Of a stretch of 64,000 nt of DNA, positions 28,929-37,335 are shown piece after piece. Source of the stretch: Marimonas arenosa (GTDB lineage Bacteria > Pseudomonadota > Alphaproteobacteria > Rhodobacterales > Rhodobacteraceae); assembly GCF_030848945.1 (NCBI RefSeq), contig NZ_JANHAX010000006.1, forward strand, positions 62,001 to 126,000, read 5' to 3'. The first letter of the stretch is position 1, and every line of letters begins with the position of its first letter. Made by a program: the position numbers and the translations under genes. Under the pieces are notes generated by a model. That model did no database searches, was not told the DNA's origin, and saw only the letters and a list, made by a program, of their open reading frames with translations.

Positions 28929-30386
28929 TCACCCGCCCATCCGGGCTTCGAGCCGCGCCACCATCTGCGCCGGCACCATCGGCTTTTCCAACGCGCCTAG
29001 AAGCCGCGTCTTGACGTCCGCTGGCATCCGGTCATTGCCTTCCACGAAGCTCACCAGCCGTGCGCGCCGCTCGTCGCTGAGCTCCAGCATTTCCGGCTCG
29101 TCCGAAGCCGCCGCGCCGACGGGGCGCAGCGGTTTCACCTTGATCCCCGCGCCCAGAAGCGGCGTCCGCGTGGCGACCACCTCGCGGCCGTCCAACTCCT
29201 TGGCGCGCACGATGATGTCGTCACCCTGTCGGCGCAGCAGCTCGACGGCGACCGCGTCCAACCGATCCCCTTCGCCAAGCACCAGCACCGTGCCGTCCGC
29301 CCCCAGCGCCCCGGCCGGCAGGCGGATCACGCCCTCAAGCGGCGCCTCGTCGATCTCGACGGTAACGAAATCTCCCGGCTTCAACCCGCGTGTTTCATCG
29401 AGCTGGCCAAAGACCAGCCTCCCGGTCTGACCCTCCCCGACCGCGGCGCTGTCGCGGCTGACATGCCCGTTGGCCACCAACCCGACGCCGAACACGTCGA
29501 GCCGCGCCCGGATCGGCACCGGCTTGAGCCGACCCTGATCGTCGAGCAGTCGGGCATAGCCCTGCGCCGACAACCGGAACGCTACCTCCAGCGCAGACCC
29601 GTCGATCAGCTGCGCCACACGCTCGTTCGGGCTCACCAGCCGACCCTCGACGATACTCACCTCCGACAGCGTGCCGGCAAAGCCCGCGCGCAGCTCGGTC
29701 TCGGCCAGCGTTCGGGCGGCTTCGTCGCGGGCGATCCCGGCCCGGGTCCGGCGGGTGGCCGCCTGATCGATCCGTGCCTCGGCCTGTGCGATCGCCTGCC
29801 GGCGCGACAGCACCGCGGCGCGGGCCGCGCTGGCTGCCAGTTCGGCGGTCTCGACCGCGGCGTCGGTGCCGACGCCACGGCTGCGCAGGTCCTGCTGCCG
29901 GCGGAAGGCGCGCTCACGCAGAGCGGTCTGCTCCTCGGCGGCTTTGAGTTCGTCGCGCGCCAGCGCCAGGGCCCGGGCCGCATCGCGGGCCTCGGCCTCG
30001 GCATCGAGCAGGTCGCTCTCCGCCTTGGCCAGCGCCGCGGCGGCGTCGGCCGGGTCGATGCGCAGCAAGACCTGCCCCTCCTCGACCTGACCGCCCTCGA
30101 CGAAATTTTCCGCCAGTTCGATGACCTCTCCGCCCACGGCGGCGCGCAGATCCAGCTTGCGGCGGCTCTGCACCTCGCCATAGGCGGTCAGCACCGGCGC
30201 CTCGTTGCCCATTTCGGCCTTCACCACGTTGACCGCAAAAACCCGTTCCCGCGCCTGCGGCATGCGGGTCTCCCGTGCCATCCGTGCGTCGATGGCCTGC
30301 TTGACGGTCACCCCGGCATAAAACAGCACGCCCAGCGTGAGCGAGAGAAGGAAAAGTCCGGTCAGGCTCTGACGGAGAAATCGCAT
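28929..30386 (-). CDS. RND efflux periplasmic adaptor (membrane fusion protein)
   Basis: A 485-residue HlyD/AcrA-type adaptor. One N-terminal helix (MRFLRQSLTGLFLLSLTLGV) anchors it; lipoyl-like beta segments (ELAENFVEGGQVEEGQVLL), a long alpha-helical hairpin (ESDLLDAEAEARDAARALA ... AARAAVLSRRQAIAQAE), then LRAGFAGTLSEVSIVEGRLV and barrel/membrane-proximal domains follow. It docks the RND pump encoded seven bases downstream to an outer-membrane channel. It is the first gene of the unit; no regulator gene is adjacent. Confidence 0.9.
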   Translation of the reverse strand: MRFLRQSLTGLFLLSLTLGVLFYAGVTVKQAIDARMARETRMPQARERVFAVNVVKAEMGNEAPVLTAYGEVQSRRKLDLRAAVGGEVIELAENFVEGGQVEEGQVLLRIDPADAAAALAKAESDLLDAEAEARDAARALALARDELKAAEEQTALRERAFRRQQDLRSRGVGTDAAVETAELAASAARAAVLSRRQAIAQAEARIDQAATRRTRAGIARDEAARTLAETELRAGFAGTLSEVSIVEGRLVSPNERVAQLIDGSALEVAFRLSAQGYARLLDDQGRLKPVPIRARLDVFGVGLVANGHVSRDSAAVGEGQTGRLVFGQLDETRGLKPGDFVTVEIDEAPLEGVIRLPAGALGADGTVLVLGEGDRLDAVAVELLRRQGDDIIVRAKELDGREVVATRTPLLGAGIKVKPLRPVGAAASDEPEMLELSDERRARLVSFVEGNDRMPADVKTRLLGALEKPMVPAQMVARLEARMGG

Positions 30387-30504
30387 CTACGGGTCCCTTG
30401 CTGCAAACCCTTGGAAAGCCGATGGATTAATTTAACGCACCCTTCGGATTTGCCAAGCCACAAGGCTGTTACGTCGCAGACGGGGTGATCGGTCGAAAAT
30501 TTTT

Positions 30505-30945
30505 TCAGAATTCGTCGAGCTCCAGCAGCAGGCGCCGGAAATTGGCGATCACGTCGAAGCGCTCGACCTGCGCCCGGGTCAGAAAGGCAAACCCGGCCCC
30601 CTCCCCCAAGGTTACCTCGTCGGCCGTCACCGGCCGCCCGAGGGTGAAAACATGCACCACCCCGCCCACAAGCGCCCCCGAGGCAAACCGCGCCAGCGGT
30701 TCAAGCGGCGCGTCGGCGATGTCGATCCCGGTCTCCTCGAGAAACTCGCGCCGGGCGGCCGTCTCCAAGGTTTCGCCCGGCTCCACCGCTCCGCCGAAGA
30801 AACACCATTGCCCCGGCGCAACCACGTTCGCACGGTCGTCGCGCAGTTGCATCAGCACCCGGCCCGCCGAATCCCGCGCCAGAACCGTCGCCCCGTGCCA
30901 GACCACCGGGTCCGGCAACGGCCCGATATCGCGAAACCGGCTCAC
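30505..30945 (-). CDS. Nudix hydrolase
   Basis: A 146-residue Nudix-fold pyrophosphohydrolase. The box GGAVEPGETLETAARREFLE-ETG at ~51-74 fits G-x5-E-x7-REUXEEXGU exactly. The substrate class (nucleoside triphosphates, ADP-ribose, etc.) is not decidable. The ATG overlaps the moaB stop by four bases; it is the last gene of a leftward chain starting with a uracil-DNA glycosylase. Confidence 0.88.
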   Translation of the reverse strand: MSRFRDIGPLPDPVVWHGATVLARDSAGRVLMQLRDDRANVVAPGQWCFFGGAVEPGETLETAARREFLEETGIDIADAPLEPLARFASGALVGGVVHVFTLGRPVTADEVTLGEGAGFAFLTRAQVERFDVIANFRRLLLELDEF

Positions 30946-31484
30946 TTGCGCCGCAGGTGCTCGTCCAGACGCGGCATGATCTCGACGAAGTTGCAGGGCC
31001 GGTGACGGTAGTCGAACTGGTATTCAAGGATCTCGTCCCAGGCATCCTTGCAGGCGCCGGGGCTGCCCGGCAGGGCGAACAGGTATGTGCCCCCCGCCAC
31101 GCCGCCGGTGGCCCGGCTCTGGACCGCGCTGGTGCCGATCTTCTGCATCGAGACGATGGTGAAGACCGTTGCGAACGCCTCGATCTCCTTTTCGTAAACG
31201 TCGCGATGCGCCTCTACCGTCACGTCGCGGCCGGTCAAGCCGGTGCCGCCGGTCGAGATGATCGCGTCGATACCCGGGTCTGCGATCCAGGCGCGCAACT
31301 GCCCGGAGATCGCATCGCGCTCGTCGCGCACGATCTTTCGGTCAGCCAGAACGTGGCCGGCCGCCTCGATCCGCGCCACCAGCGTGTCGCCCGAGCGGTC
31401 ATCGGCCATCTCGCGCGTATCGCTGACCGTCAGCACCGCGATACGGACGGGGATGAACTGCTTGCTATCGTCGATCCGGCTCAT
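30942..31484 (-). CDS. moaB: molybdenum cofactor biosynthesis protein B
   Basis: A 180-residue MoaB/MogA-type protein that adenylylates molybdopterin before molybdenum insertion. Seen: PVRIAVLTVSDTREMADDRS, AIISTGGTGLTGRDVTVEA and the C-terminal LPGSPGACKDAWDEILEYQF. Overlaps its neighbours on both sides by four bases. moaD and moaE are about 16 kb away in this window. Confidence 0.93.
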   Translation of the reverse strand: MSRIDDSKQFIPVRIAVLTVSDTREMADDRSGDTLVARIEAAGHVLADRKIVRDERDAISGQLRAWIADPGIDAIISTGGTGLTGRDVTVEAHRDVYEKEIEAFATVFTIVSMQKIGTSAVQSRATGGVAGGTYLFALPGSPGACKDAWDEILEYQFDYRHRPCNFVEIMPRLDEHLRRK

Positions 31485-32101
31485 GTCTGTTTCCCTTCCA
31501 GAAGCAATCTCATCGCCAGTGCCCCGAACACCGTGGCCGATACCAGCCGCAGCGCCCGCTCCGCCCGCGGATTGCGCGCCAGCGCCCGACCCAGCCCGCC
31601 CGAGAACACGCCGACCAGCCCGTTGATCACGAACCCGCCCACCGCCAGCACCGCGCCGAACACCAGGAACTGCGGCAGCACGACGTGCCCCGGCTCGACA
31701 AACTGCGGCACGAAGGCGAGGATGAACAGGATCACCTTGAGGTTGGTCAGGTTGACGACCAGCCCGTCGCGGAACGCCCGTGCCGGACGCACGCCCACCG
31801 CGTCAGCCCGGCCGATCGGGTTGTGCAGAGTTTTCCACGCCAGCCACAGCAGATAGGCCACGCCCGCCCAGCGGATCGCATCGAACGCCCATGGCGCCGC
31901 GGCGATCACGGCCCCCAGGCCCAATCCGGCCGCCGTGACATGCACCATGGTGCCGACCGATATCCCGGCCGACGCCGCCAGCGCCGGCCGCGCCCCGCCC
32001 CGCGCGCCCTGCGCCAGGCAGAACATCATGTCGGCCCCGGGCGTGAGGTTCAGTGCCAGCGCGGCGGGTAAGAAGGCCAGAAACACGATCGGGTCGATCA
32101 T
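31481..32101 (-). CDS. LysE/RhtB-family translocator
   Basis: A 206-residue integral membrane protein with six hydrophobic helices. Start MIDPIVFLAFLPAALALNLTPGADMMFCLAQG carries the family's TPGAD(M) signature. Family members export amino acids such as lysine, homoserine or threonine; the substrate here is unknown. ATG at 32101 overlaps the metallophosphoesterase stop by four bases; the longer open frame upstream is another gene's sequence. Confidence 0.85.
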   Translation of the reverse strand: MIDPIVFLAFLPAALALNLTPGADMMFCLAQGARGGARPALAASAGISVGTMVHVTAAGLGLGAVIAAAPWAFDAIRWAGVAYLLWLAWKTLHNPIGRADAVGVRPARAFRDGLVVNLTNLKVILFILAFVPQFVEPGHVVLPQFLVFGAVLAVGGFVINGLVGVFSGGLGRALARNPRAERALRLVSATVFGALAMRLLLEGKQT

Positions 32102-32697
32102 GGGTCCACCTCGAACCAGTTGGCGAACGGCCCCAGGTTGACAACGCGCGTCGCGCCGATCCGACCTTCCCGCCCCCAACTGTCATGGATATGGCCGCAG
32201 AACGCCAGCTGCGGCTGGATCCGTTCGATCGCTGCGGCGATCGCCGTTGATCCCACAGAATGTCCACCCGAGGTGACATCGGCCACCCCCTTGGGCGGCG
32301 AATGGGTGATCAGGATATCCGCCGCGTCACAGCGCGCCAGCATCGACTCGGCCTCCGCCTCGCTCAGATCGCACGACCACGCGCCGAACGGCGTTTCCGG
32401 CACGCCGTACCCGAGACCGAACAGTGTCACGCCCCCGACCGTCGCCCCTTCTCCGTGCAGCACCGTGATGTCCTCGCCCGCCGCCGCGCGCAGTTCATCG
32501 GCGCTTTCGGCATTGCCCGGCACCGTCACCAACGGTGCCACAATCCCGCTCAGCAGCGTCAGCGCCGCGTCCAAACCCGCCCGCATGTTACAGAAATCCC
32601 CCGCGCCGATCACCAGATCGGCGTCGGCCGCCGCTTCGACCAACAGGGCGGCCTGCTCACGGCTGGCATGCAGATCGGAAAAGGCAAGAATTTTCAT
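32098..32697 (-). CDS. calcineurin-like metallophosphoesterase
   Basis: A 199-residue protein of the calcineurin-like phosphoesterase fold. Metal-binding motifs are in order: FSDLHAS near the N-terminus (D-x-H), GAGDFCN (GD), VPGNAES in place of GNH/GNHE, THSPPKG and CGHIHDSWG (GHxH). GNHE is changed to GNAE, so one metal ligand may differ. ATG at 32697 is chosen, with GAGGAC upstream. Substrate unknown. Confidence 0.82.
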   Translation of the reverse strand: MKILAFSDLHASREQAALLVEAAADADLVIGAGDFCNMRAGLDAALTLLSGIVAPLVTVPGNAESADELRAAAGEDITVLHGEGATVGGVTLFGLGYGVPETPFGAWSCDLSEAEAESMLARCDAADILITHSPPKGVADVTSGGHSVGSTAIAAAIERIQPQLAFCGHIHDSWGREGRIGATRVVNLGPFANWFEVDP

Positions 32698-32705
32698 CGA
32701 GGTCC

Positions 32706-33281
32706 TCAATTGCAGTCGTTTTCCACCGGCAGTCGTGGCTGGCTGATCACCCGCTTTATCGCCGCCTGACCTGCGGGCCGCAACAGCGCCCGAAGCTGTT
32801 CCGCCATATCCTGCGTGCCGTGCACCCCGCCGGCGCAGACGGTCGTCGCCTCGCCAATCTCGGCCAACCGCCGCGCCAGTCGCGCCACCAGCCGGTCGCG
32901 TAACTCCGCCTGGGGCACCGGCGGCACGGCGTTGCGGCCGACAAAACCGGCCACCTCGGCCAAGTCGCTCTGCAGCAGCAGGAAGTCCGCCTCATTGATC
33001 AAACCGTCACACAGACCGGCCAGGACCACCATGTCGACAAGCAAGCGCAAGGAGCAGCCCGCCGCCCCCAGCCCGCTCTGATCCTCCCCGTAAAATGCCA
33101 GGCTGCCGTCGCCTTGCCGCAGTTCGTGGATAATCACCGGCCCAGGCAGCTCCAGACGCCGCTTGGTGGGCGACACGACGAGCACGTCCGCCTCATGCGC
33201 CGCGAAAACAGCGGCATAGTCGGTTTCGAAGGCCCAACCCGGCTTTGCCGCAAGCAAAAGCGCCAGCGCGACGGCCCTCAT
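32706..33281 (-). CDS. exported protein of unknown function
   Basis: A 191-residue protein with a short N-terminal signal peptide (MRAVALALLLAAKPGWA). It contains three or four cysteines and no recognised motif; mid region LPGPVIIHELRQGDGSLAF and AEVAGFVGRNAVPPVPQAEL. It overlaps the uracil-DNA glycosylase stop by four bases at its start. I do not recognise a family. Confidence 0.65.
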   Translation of the reverse strand: MRAVALALLLAAKPGWAFETDYAAVFAAHEADVLVVSPTKRRLELPGPVIIHELRQGDGSLAFYGEDQSGLGAAGCSLRLLVDMVVLAGLCDGLINEADFLLLQSDLAEVAGFVGRNAVPPVPQAELRDRLVARLARRLAEIGEATTVCAGGVHGTQDMAEQLRALLRPAGQAAIKRVISQPRLPVENDCN

Positions 33282-34000
33282 CCCGCCCCCTCAAGCCGCG
33301 CCTTGACGTCCAGCAGGTCGGCCCAGCTCTCGCGCTTGGCCGCCGGGTTGCGCAGCAGATAGGCCGGATGAAACATCGGCAAGGCCGGCAGCCCGAAGGC
33401 CTCGACCCATTTGCCTCTGAGCCGAGTGATGCCGCGCATCCCCAGCACCGCCTGACAGCTGATATTGCCCATCAGGATCAGCAGCTGCGGCTCGGCCAAT
33501 GCCACATGCCGTTCCAGAAACGGCAGCATCATGGCGATCTCTTCCGGGCTGGGGTCGCGGTTCTGCGGCGGCCGCCAGGGCAGGACGTTGGTAATATAGA
33601 CCGGCGCATCCGCGTCGGCCCGGCCCATGCCGATGGCCGCCAGCATCCGGTCGAGCAACTGCCCGGCCCGTCCGACAAAAGGTTTGCCCTGCAGATCCTC
33701 GTCGCGGCCCGGCGCTTCGCCCACGATCATCAGCCTGGCGCCGGCAAGACCGTCGGCAAAGACCAGCTGCCGTGCCCCACGCTTCAGCTCGCAATGCTCG
33801 AAGGCCGCCATTGCCGCGCGCAAAGCGTCGAGATCGCCAGCCGCCGCGGTCACGGCGGCCGGGGCCGGTTTTGCCGCCGGCGCCGCCGGCGGCAGTTCAT
33901 AGCGGTTCACCGGCACCTCGCCGATCGCCTCGTCGGCGCCCAGTTCGACCTGCCAGTCGAGCGCGGCCAGTGCGGCGTGAAAGTCAGTTCCCGATTCCAT
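33278..34000 (-). CDS. uracil-DNA glycosylase, family 4/5 type
   Basis: A 240-residue uracil-DNA glycosylase. Motif A is VGEAPGRDEDLQGKPFVGRA, motif B is MFHPAYLLRN. It removes uracil from DNA to start base-excision repair. The family usually carries an iron-sulphur cluster. Here Cys70 is present and Cys182 (GNISC) exists, but the family position in 'CLPFxERH' is Met158, so the ligand set is unusual. The first ~60 residues are a Pro/Ala-rich extension. It is the first gene of a leftward chain. Confidence 0.88.
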   Translation of the reverse strand: MESGTDFHAALAALDWQVELGADEAIGEVPVNRYELPPAAPAAKPAPAAVTAAAGDLDALRAAMAAFEHCELKRGARQLVFADGLAGARLMIVGEAPGRDEDLQGKPFVGRAGQLLDRMLAAIGMGRADADAPVYITNVLPWRPPQNRDPSPEEIAMMLPFLERHVALAEPQLLILMGNISCQAVLGMRGITRLRGKWVEAFGLPALPMFHPAYLLRNPAAKRESWADLLDVKARLEGAG

Positions 34001-34065
34001 GATGCCGACACTACCCGAACCCGGGTCCGGTCTGAACCGGCGTTTTCACGTCAAACGCCATGCCC

Positions 34066-34123
34066 CTTCATCTGACCACAAATACCCCGGGGGTGTGGGG
34101 GCTGGCCCCCACGGCCTCGCTTG
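34066..34123. repeat. roseobacter-type intergenic repeat, copy 2
   Basis: Starts CTTCATCTGACC, continues AAATACCCCGGGGGT and closes in GTGGGGGCTGGCCCCCAC, a strong hairpin. Near-identical in order and spacing to the copy at 15864-15913. It sits in the gap between the uracil-DNA glycosylase and pyrB. Confidence 0.65.
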
Positions 34124-34180
34124 CCTCCCTCACGCCCCCTTCCTATAACCGCCCAAGGCAGGCACGAGAGAGAGGACGCG

Positions 34181-35131
34181 ATGAGCTTTCAACACCGGCA
34201 TCTTCTGGGGATCGAGCCGCTGTCGCCCGCGGACATCACCATCATCCTCGATCTCGCCGAGCAATATGTTACCCTCAACCGCTCGGCCCGCAAACATTCC
34301 GAAGCCCTGGCGGGCCTGACCCAGATCAACATGTTCTTCGAGGCCTCGACCCGCACCCAGGCCAGTTTCGAACTGGCGGGCAAGCGGCTGGGGGCCGACG
34401 TGATGAATATGGCGATGCAGAGCTCGAGCCTGAAGAAGGGTGAAACCCTGATCGACACGGCGCTGACGCTCAACGCCATGCATGCCGACCTGCTGGTGGT
34501 GCGCCACCCGCATTCCGGCGCCGTCGACCTCTTGGCGCAGAAGGTCAACTGCGCTGTGCTCAACGCCGGCGATGGTCGCCACGAACATCCGACCCAGGCG
34601 CTCCTGGATGCCCTCACGATCCGCCGCGCCAAAGGTCGGCTGCATCGCCTGAATATCGCCATCTGCGGCGACATCGCTCATTCCCGCGTCGCCCGCTCGA
34701 ACATCCTGCTTCTGGGCAAGATGGAAAACCGCGTCCGCCTGATCGGCCCGCCGACACTGGTCCCGTCCCAATTCGCCGAGTTCGGCGCCGAGATCTACGA
34801 CGACATGCGCGAGGGGCTAAATGGCGTTGACGTCGTGATGATGCTGCGACTGCAGAAGGAACGCATGGATGGCGGCTTCATCCCCTCGGAACGCGAATAT
34901 TACCACCGCTATGGGCTCGACGCCGAGAAACTGGCCTGCGCCAAACCCGACGCCATTGTCATGCACCCAGGCCCGATGAACCGTGGAGTCGAGATCGACG
35001 GCGAGATCGCCGACGACATCAACCGCTCGGTCATCCAGGAGCAGGTCGAGATGGGTGTCGCCGTGCGCATGGCAGCGATGGACCTGCTGGCGCGTAACCT
35101 GCGCGAGGCGCCGCAAACGGTTATGGCGTGA
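34181..35131 (+). CDS. pyrB: aspartate carbamoyltransferase catalytic subunit
   Basis: A 316-residue ATCase catalytic chain, the second step of pyrimidine synthesis. Signatures: [20 protein letters not shown] (carbamoyl-phosphate binding), [30 protein letters not shown] and [20 protein letters not shown] precedes the ATG. The downstream gene overlaps by four bases (GTGA). The pyrC-like product further down lacks metal ligands, which suggests an ATCase with a structural dihydroorotase-like partner; no pyrI was seen. Confidence 0.96.
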   Translation: MSFQHRHLLGIEPLSPADITIILDLAEQYVTLNRSARKHSEALAGLTQINMFFEASTRTQASFELAGKRLGADVMNMAMQSSSLKKGETLIDTALTLNAMHADLLVVRHPHSGAVDLLAQKVNCAVLNAGDGRHEHPTQALLDALTIRRAKGRLHRLNIAICGDIAHSRVARSNILLLGKMENRVRLIGPPTLVPSQFAEFGAEIYDDMREGLNGVDVVMMLRLQKERMDGGFIPSEREYYHRYGLDAEKLACAKPDAIVMHPGPMNRGVEIDGEIADDINRSVIQEQVEMGVAVRMAAMDLLARNLREAPQTVMA

Positions 35132-35706
35132 CCGGCGAGATCGTCATAAACCCCGGCGAGGGCGGCGTTGTCCGCCTGTTCTCTGTCGATCTTCCCGAAG
35201 CCGACTTGCGCGCCCTCGCCGCCCCTGACACCGCCGCCGGCGCGGCCTTCGCCCAGGACCCCCGCCCGTATCTGCCCGCCATTCCCGCCTTGTTGGGCTG
35301 CGAGACGCTCGACAGCTTGCGTGCCGATCTGTTCCCGATCCGCGATCTCGCCGGGCTGGGTCTTGCCGGCTACCTGGCCCAGGGCTACGACATCTCCGAG
35401 GCCCAGCTCGCCCCGCACCGCGCCGCGCTCGACGCACTCAGGAATTTCACGCTCGTGCTGCCGTCAGAGGCGACACCGGATGGCGCCACGCTCAGGCCGC
35501 ATCCCAGCCTGCGCCTGATCGCCCGCCTCGAAACTCCGAAAGCCGCGATTTCGATGACCCGCCTCACCTCTGAGGCCGGGCGCGGCTGGGGCAGCGGCGG
35601 CGAGACCCCAACGCCGGCCAAAGGGTCCCGTCCCACCCGTGCACTGGTGCTCGCCGCGCTTGTGGTTCTCGCCATCGCCCTTTGGCTCTGGTTGACCCTG
35701 AGGTGA
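35128..35706 (+). CDS. C-terminally membrane-anchored protein of unknown function
   Basis: A 192-residue protein with GTG start inside the pyrB stop (GTGA). It is soluble and acidic/hydrophobic-mixed up to ~165, then a single hydrophobic helix near the end ([18 protein letters not shown]), so it is probably tail-anchored. The start motif [21 protein letters not shown] and [16 protein letters not shown] have no family I recognise. Coupling to pyrB suggests a linked role, but this is inference. Confidence 0.65.
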   Translation: MTGEIVINPGEGGVVRLFSVDLPEADLRALAAPDTAAGAAFAQDPRPYLPAIPALLGCETLDSLRADLFPIRDLAGLGLAGYLAQGYDISEAQLAPHRAALDALRNFTLVLPSEATPDGATLRPHPSLRLIARLETPKAAISMTRLTSEAGRGWGSGGETPTPAKGSRPTRALVLAALVVLAIALWLWLTLR

Positions 35707-35710
35707 CCCC

Positions 35711-35815
35711 ATGACCGACGACCCCAAAGACCCGAAAATGAGCGGTCGCGTTGCCATGGTGGCGCTGATCGTGCTCTTCTCGGTGGCAGCAATTATGGTA
35801 TGGGTAGCGGGATGA
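35711..35815 (+). CDS. 34-residue single-helix membrane microprotein
   Basis: An uninterrupted ATG-to-TGA frame giving MTDDPKDPK then a hydrophobic helix (VAMVALIVLFSVAAIMVWVAG). Its stop overlaps the start of the next gene (ATGA at 35812-35815), and the previous gene ends four bases upstream, so it is positioned as a true operon member. There is a second internal ATG at Met10. Too short for confident homology. Confidence 0.6.
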   Translation: MTDDPKDPKMSGRVAMVALIVLFSVAAIMVWVAG

Positions 35816-36303
35816 CGACGCAGCGCGCGCCCAGCATGGTGACCCGGCTCCTCGATGGCGAGGTCGTGCTCGCCGTCTGGCGGCCGCAGCTGGCGATGTT
35901 CGCCCAGCGCGCGCTGCTGCTCAGCTTCGCCACAGCTCTGGCGCTCGCGTCGCTCGGCTATCTCACCACGGTCCAGTGGCTGATCGCGGTGCCGGTCTTC
36001 ACCGTGCTTTTCATCTTCATCTTCGACGACCACACCACCTGGTTTCGCCACCGCGACGAGGCCTGGTTCCTCACCACCCAACGCCTGGTCTTCGAGAAAG
36101 CCAGCCAACCGGAGGAAAACGCCGCCGTGCCGCTCTTTGCCGTCGAGTGGATGCAACCCTGGGCCTGGTGGTCGCTCCGGCTCGGCTTTCAGGGCGGCAC
36201 CTCGACTGCGATCCGCTTCGTCGCCCGTCCCCGGGACATCCGAGCCAAGATCGCGGCGGCCCGGGACAAGGCAATGGAACAGGCAGGAACGCCCGATGCC
36301 TGA
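35812..36303 (+). CDS. bacterial PH-like membrane protein, first of three
   Basis: A 163-residue protein with two adjacent hydrophobic segments (ALLLSFATALALASLGYLTT and LIAVPVFTVLFIFIF), followed by a PH-like fold hinted by WFLTTQRLVFE and AVPLFAVEWMQPW. ATG at 35812 lies inside the stop of the 34-residue ORF. It is the first of three consecutive similar proteins. Older annotation sometimes ascribes such genes to ATCase accessory function; I cannot support that from sequence. Confidence 0.7.
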   Translation: MTTQRAPSMVTRLLDGEVVLAVWRPQLAMFAQRALLLSFATALALASLGYLTTVQWLIAVPVFTVLFIFIFDDHTTWFRHRDEAWFLTTQRLVFEKASQPEENAAVPLFAVEWMQPWAWWSLRLGFQGGTSTAIRFVARPRDIRAKIAAARDKAMEQAGTPDA

Positions 36304-36745
36304 TCTGCGCTACGATATCACTCCGACGCAACCGCTGGACGACGGCGAGGAGCTGTTGGTCAGCCTCGTCCCCGACCGCGCCATCTATCTGCGCGATCAT
36401 GCCTGGATGGCGGCCATCGCCATGGCGGCGGGGATGGCGATCCTCTGGGCGCTCGGCAACCCGCATGTCTGGACCGGCGCCATTGGCGGCCTCGCCGCGA
36501 TCCTTCTACGCGGCTGGTACATGGCCTCGGAAGAGCTCGGCACCCGCTGGGATCTGACAGACCGCCGCCTGCTGGGCCCCGGCGGCCGCGCCGTCGGGCT
36601 GAAAGAGATCAAGGTGATCAACACCCTGATGTCGGCGGTGCAGGTCGTCACCCTGTCGGGCGGCAAGCACCTGATCAAGTATCAGCCCGACGCCAGGGCG
36701 ACCAAGACGCTGATCGAGCGGGCGCAGGCCGGGGGCCGGCCATGA
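36296..36745 (+). CDS. bacterial PH-like membrane protein, second of three
   Basis: A 149-residue protein with two adjacent hydrophobic helices (AWMAAIAMAAGMAILWAL and WTGAIGGLAAILLRGW), then a PH-like segment: WDLTDRRLLGPGGRAVG, IKVINTLMSAVQVVTL, GGKHLIKY. The LTDRR motif recurs in the third protein. It overlaps the previous gene by eight bases. Confidence 0.7.
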   Translation: MPDLRYDITPTQPLDDGEELLVSLVPDRAIYLRDHAWMAAIAMAAGMAILWALGNPHVWTGAIGGLAAILLRGWYMASEELGTRWDLTDRRLLGPGGRAVGLKEIKVINTLMSAVQVVTLSGGKHLIKYQPDARATKTLIERAQAGGRP

Positions 36746-37335
36746 AGGAAACTGCCGCCACCGCACCCGCCCGTTCCGCATCGCCCGCCGGCTGGGAAAA
36801 CATCCTTTCCGAAGGCGAACGGATCATGTGGCAGGGCCGCCCCGGCCCCGGCCTCACCCTCGCCCCGGTGCTGCCCGGGCGGATGGCCAAGGCGGCCGTC
36901 GGCCTCCTCCTCTTCGGCTATCTGCCTGTAATGAACCTCAGCCACGGCTGGCCACCCTTCGCCGACCTGTCGCCCGGACGCACGATCCTGCCGCTGATCT
37001 TCTTCGCCGTGGTCCTGACCGCGCTGCACCAGCTCGCCGGCTATGCGCTGACTCGTACCCTCGTCCGCCGCCGAACCTGGTACACGCTGACCGACCGCCG
37101 CGCCTATATCGCCACCGACTTGCCGATTCTCGGCAAACGGCTGAAATCCTGGCCGATCACCGTCGCCAGCCGACTTGATTACGATGGCGGCACTCCCGGC
37201 GCGGTTTGGTTCGCCGAAGAGAAAAAGCGCAGCGGCAAGAGCCGCTACACAATGCCTATCGGCTTCGAACAACTCGACGACGCCGGCCACGTCTATCGCC
37301 TGATGCGCGCGATCCAACAAAGGCAGAACGCATGA
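36742..37335 (+). CDS. bacterial PH-like membrane protein, third of three
   Basis: A 197-residue protein opening with EGERIMWQGRPGPGLTL, typical of bacterial PH-like proteins, then two hydrophobic helices and WYTLTDRRAYIATDLP. The C-terminal part has YDGGTPGAVWFAEEKK and FEQLDDAGHVYRLMRAIQ. It overlaps both neighbours by four bases (ATGA). Confidence 0.75.
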   Translation: MKETAATAPARSASPAGWENILSEGERIMWQGRPGPGLTLAPVLPGRMAKAAVGLLLFGYLPVMNLSHGWPPFADLSPGRTILPLIFFAVVLTALHQLAGYALTRTLVRRRTWYTLTDRRAYIATDLPILGKRLKSWPITVASRLDYDGGTPGAVWFAEEKKRSGKSRYTMPIGFEQLDDAGHVYRLMRAIQQRQNA

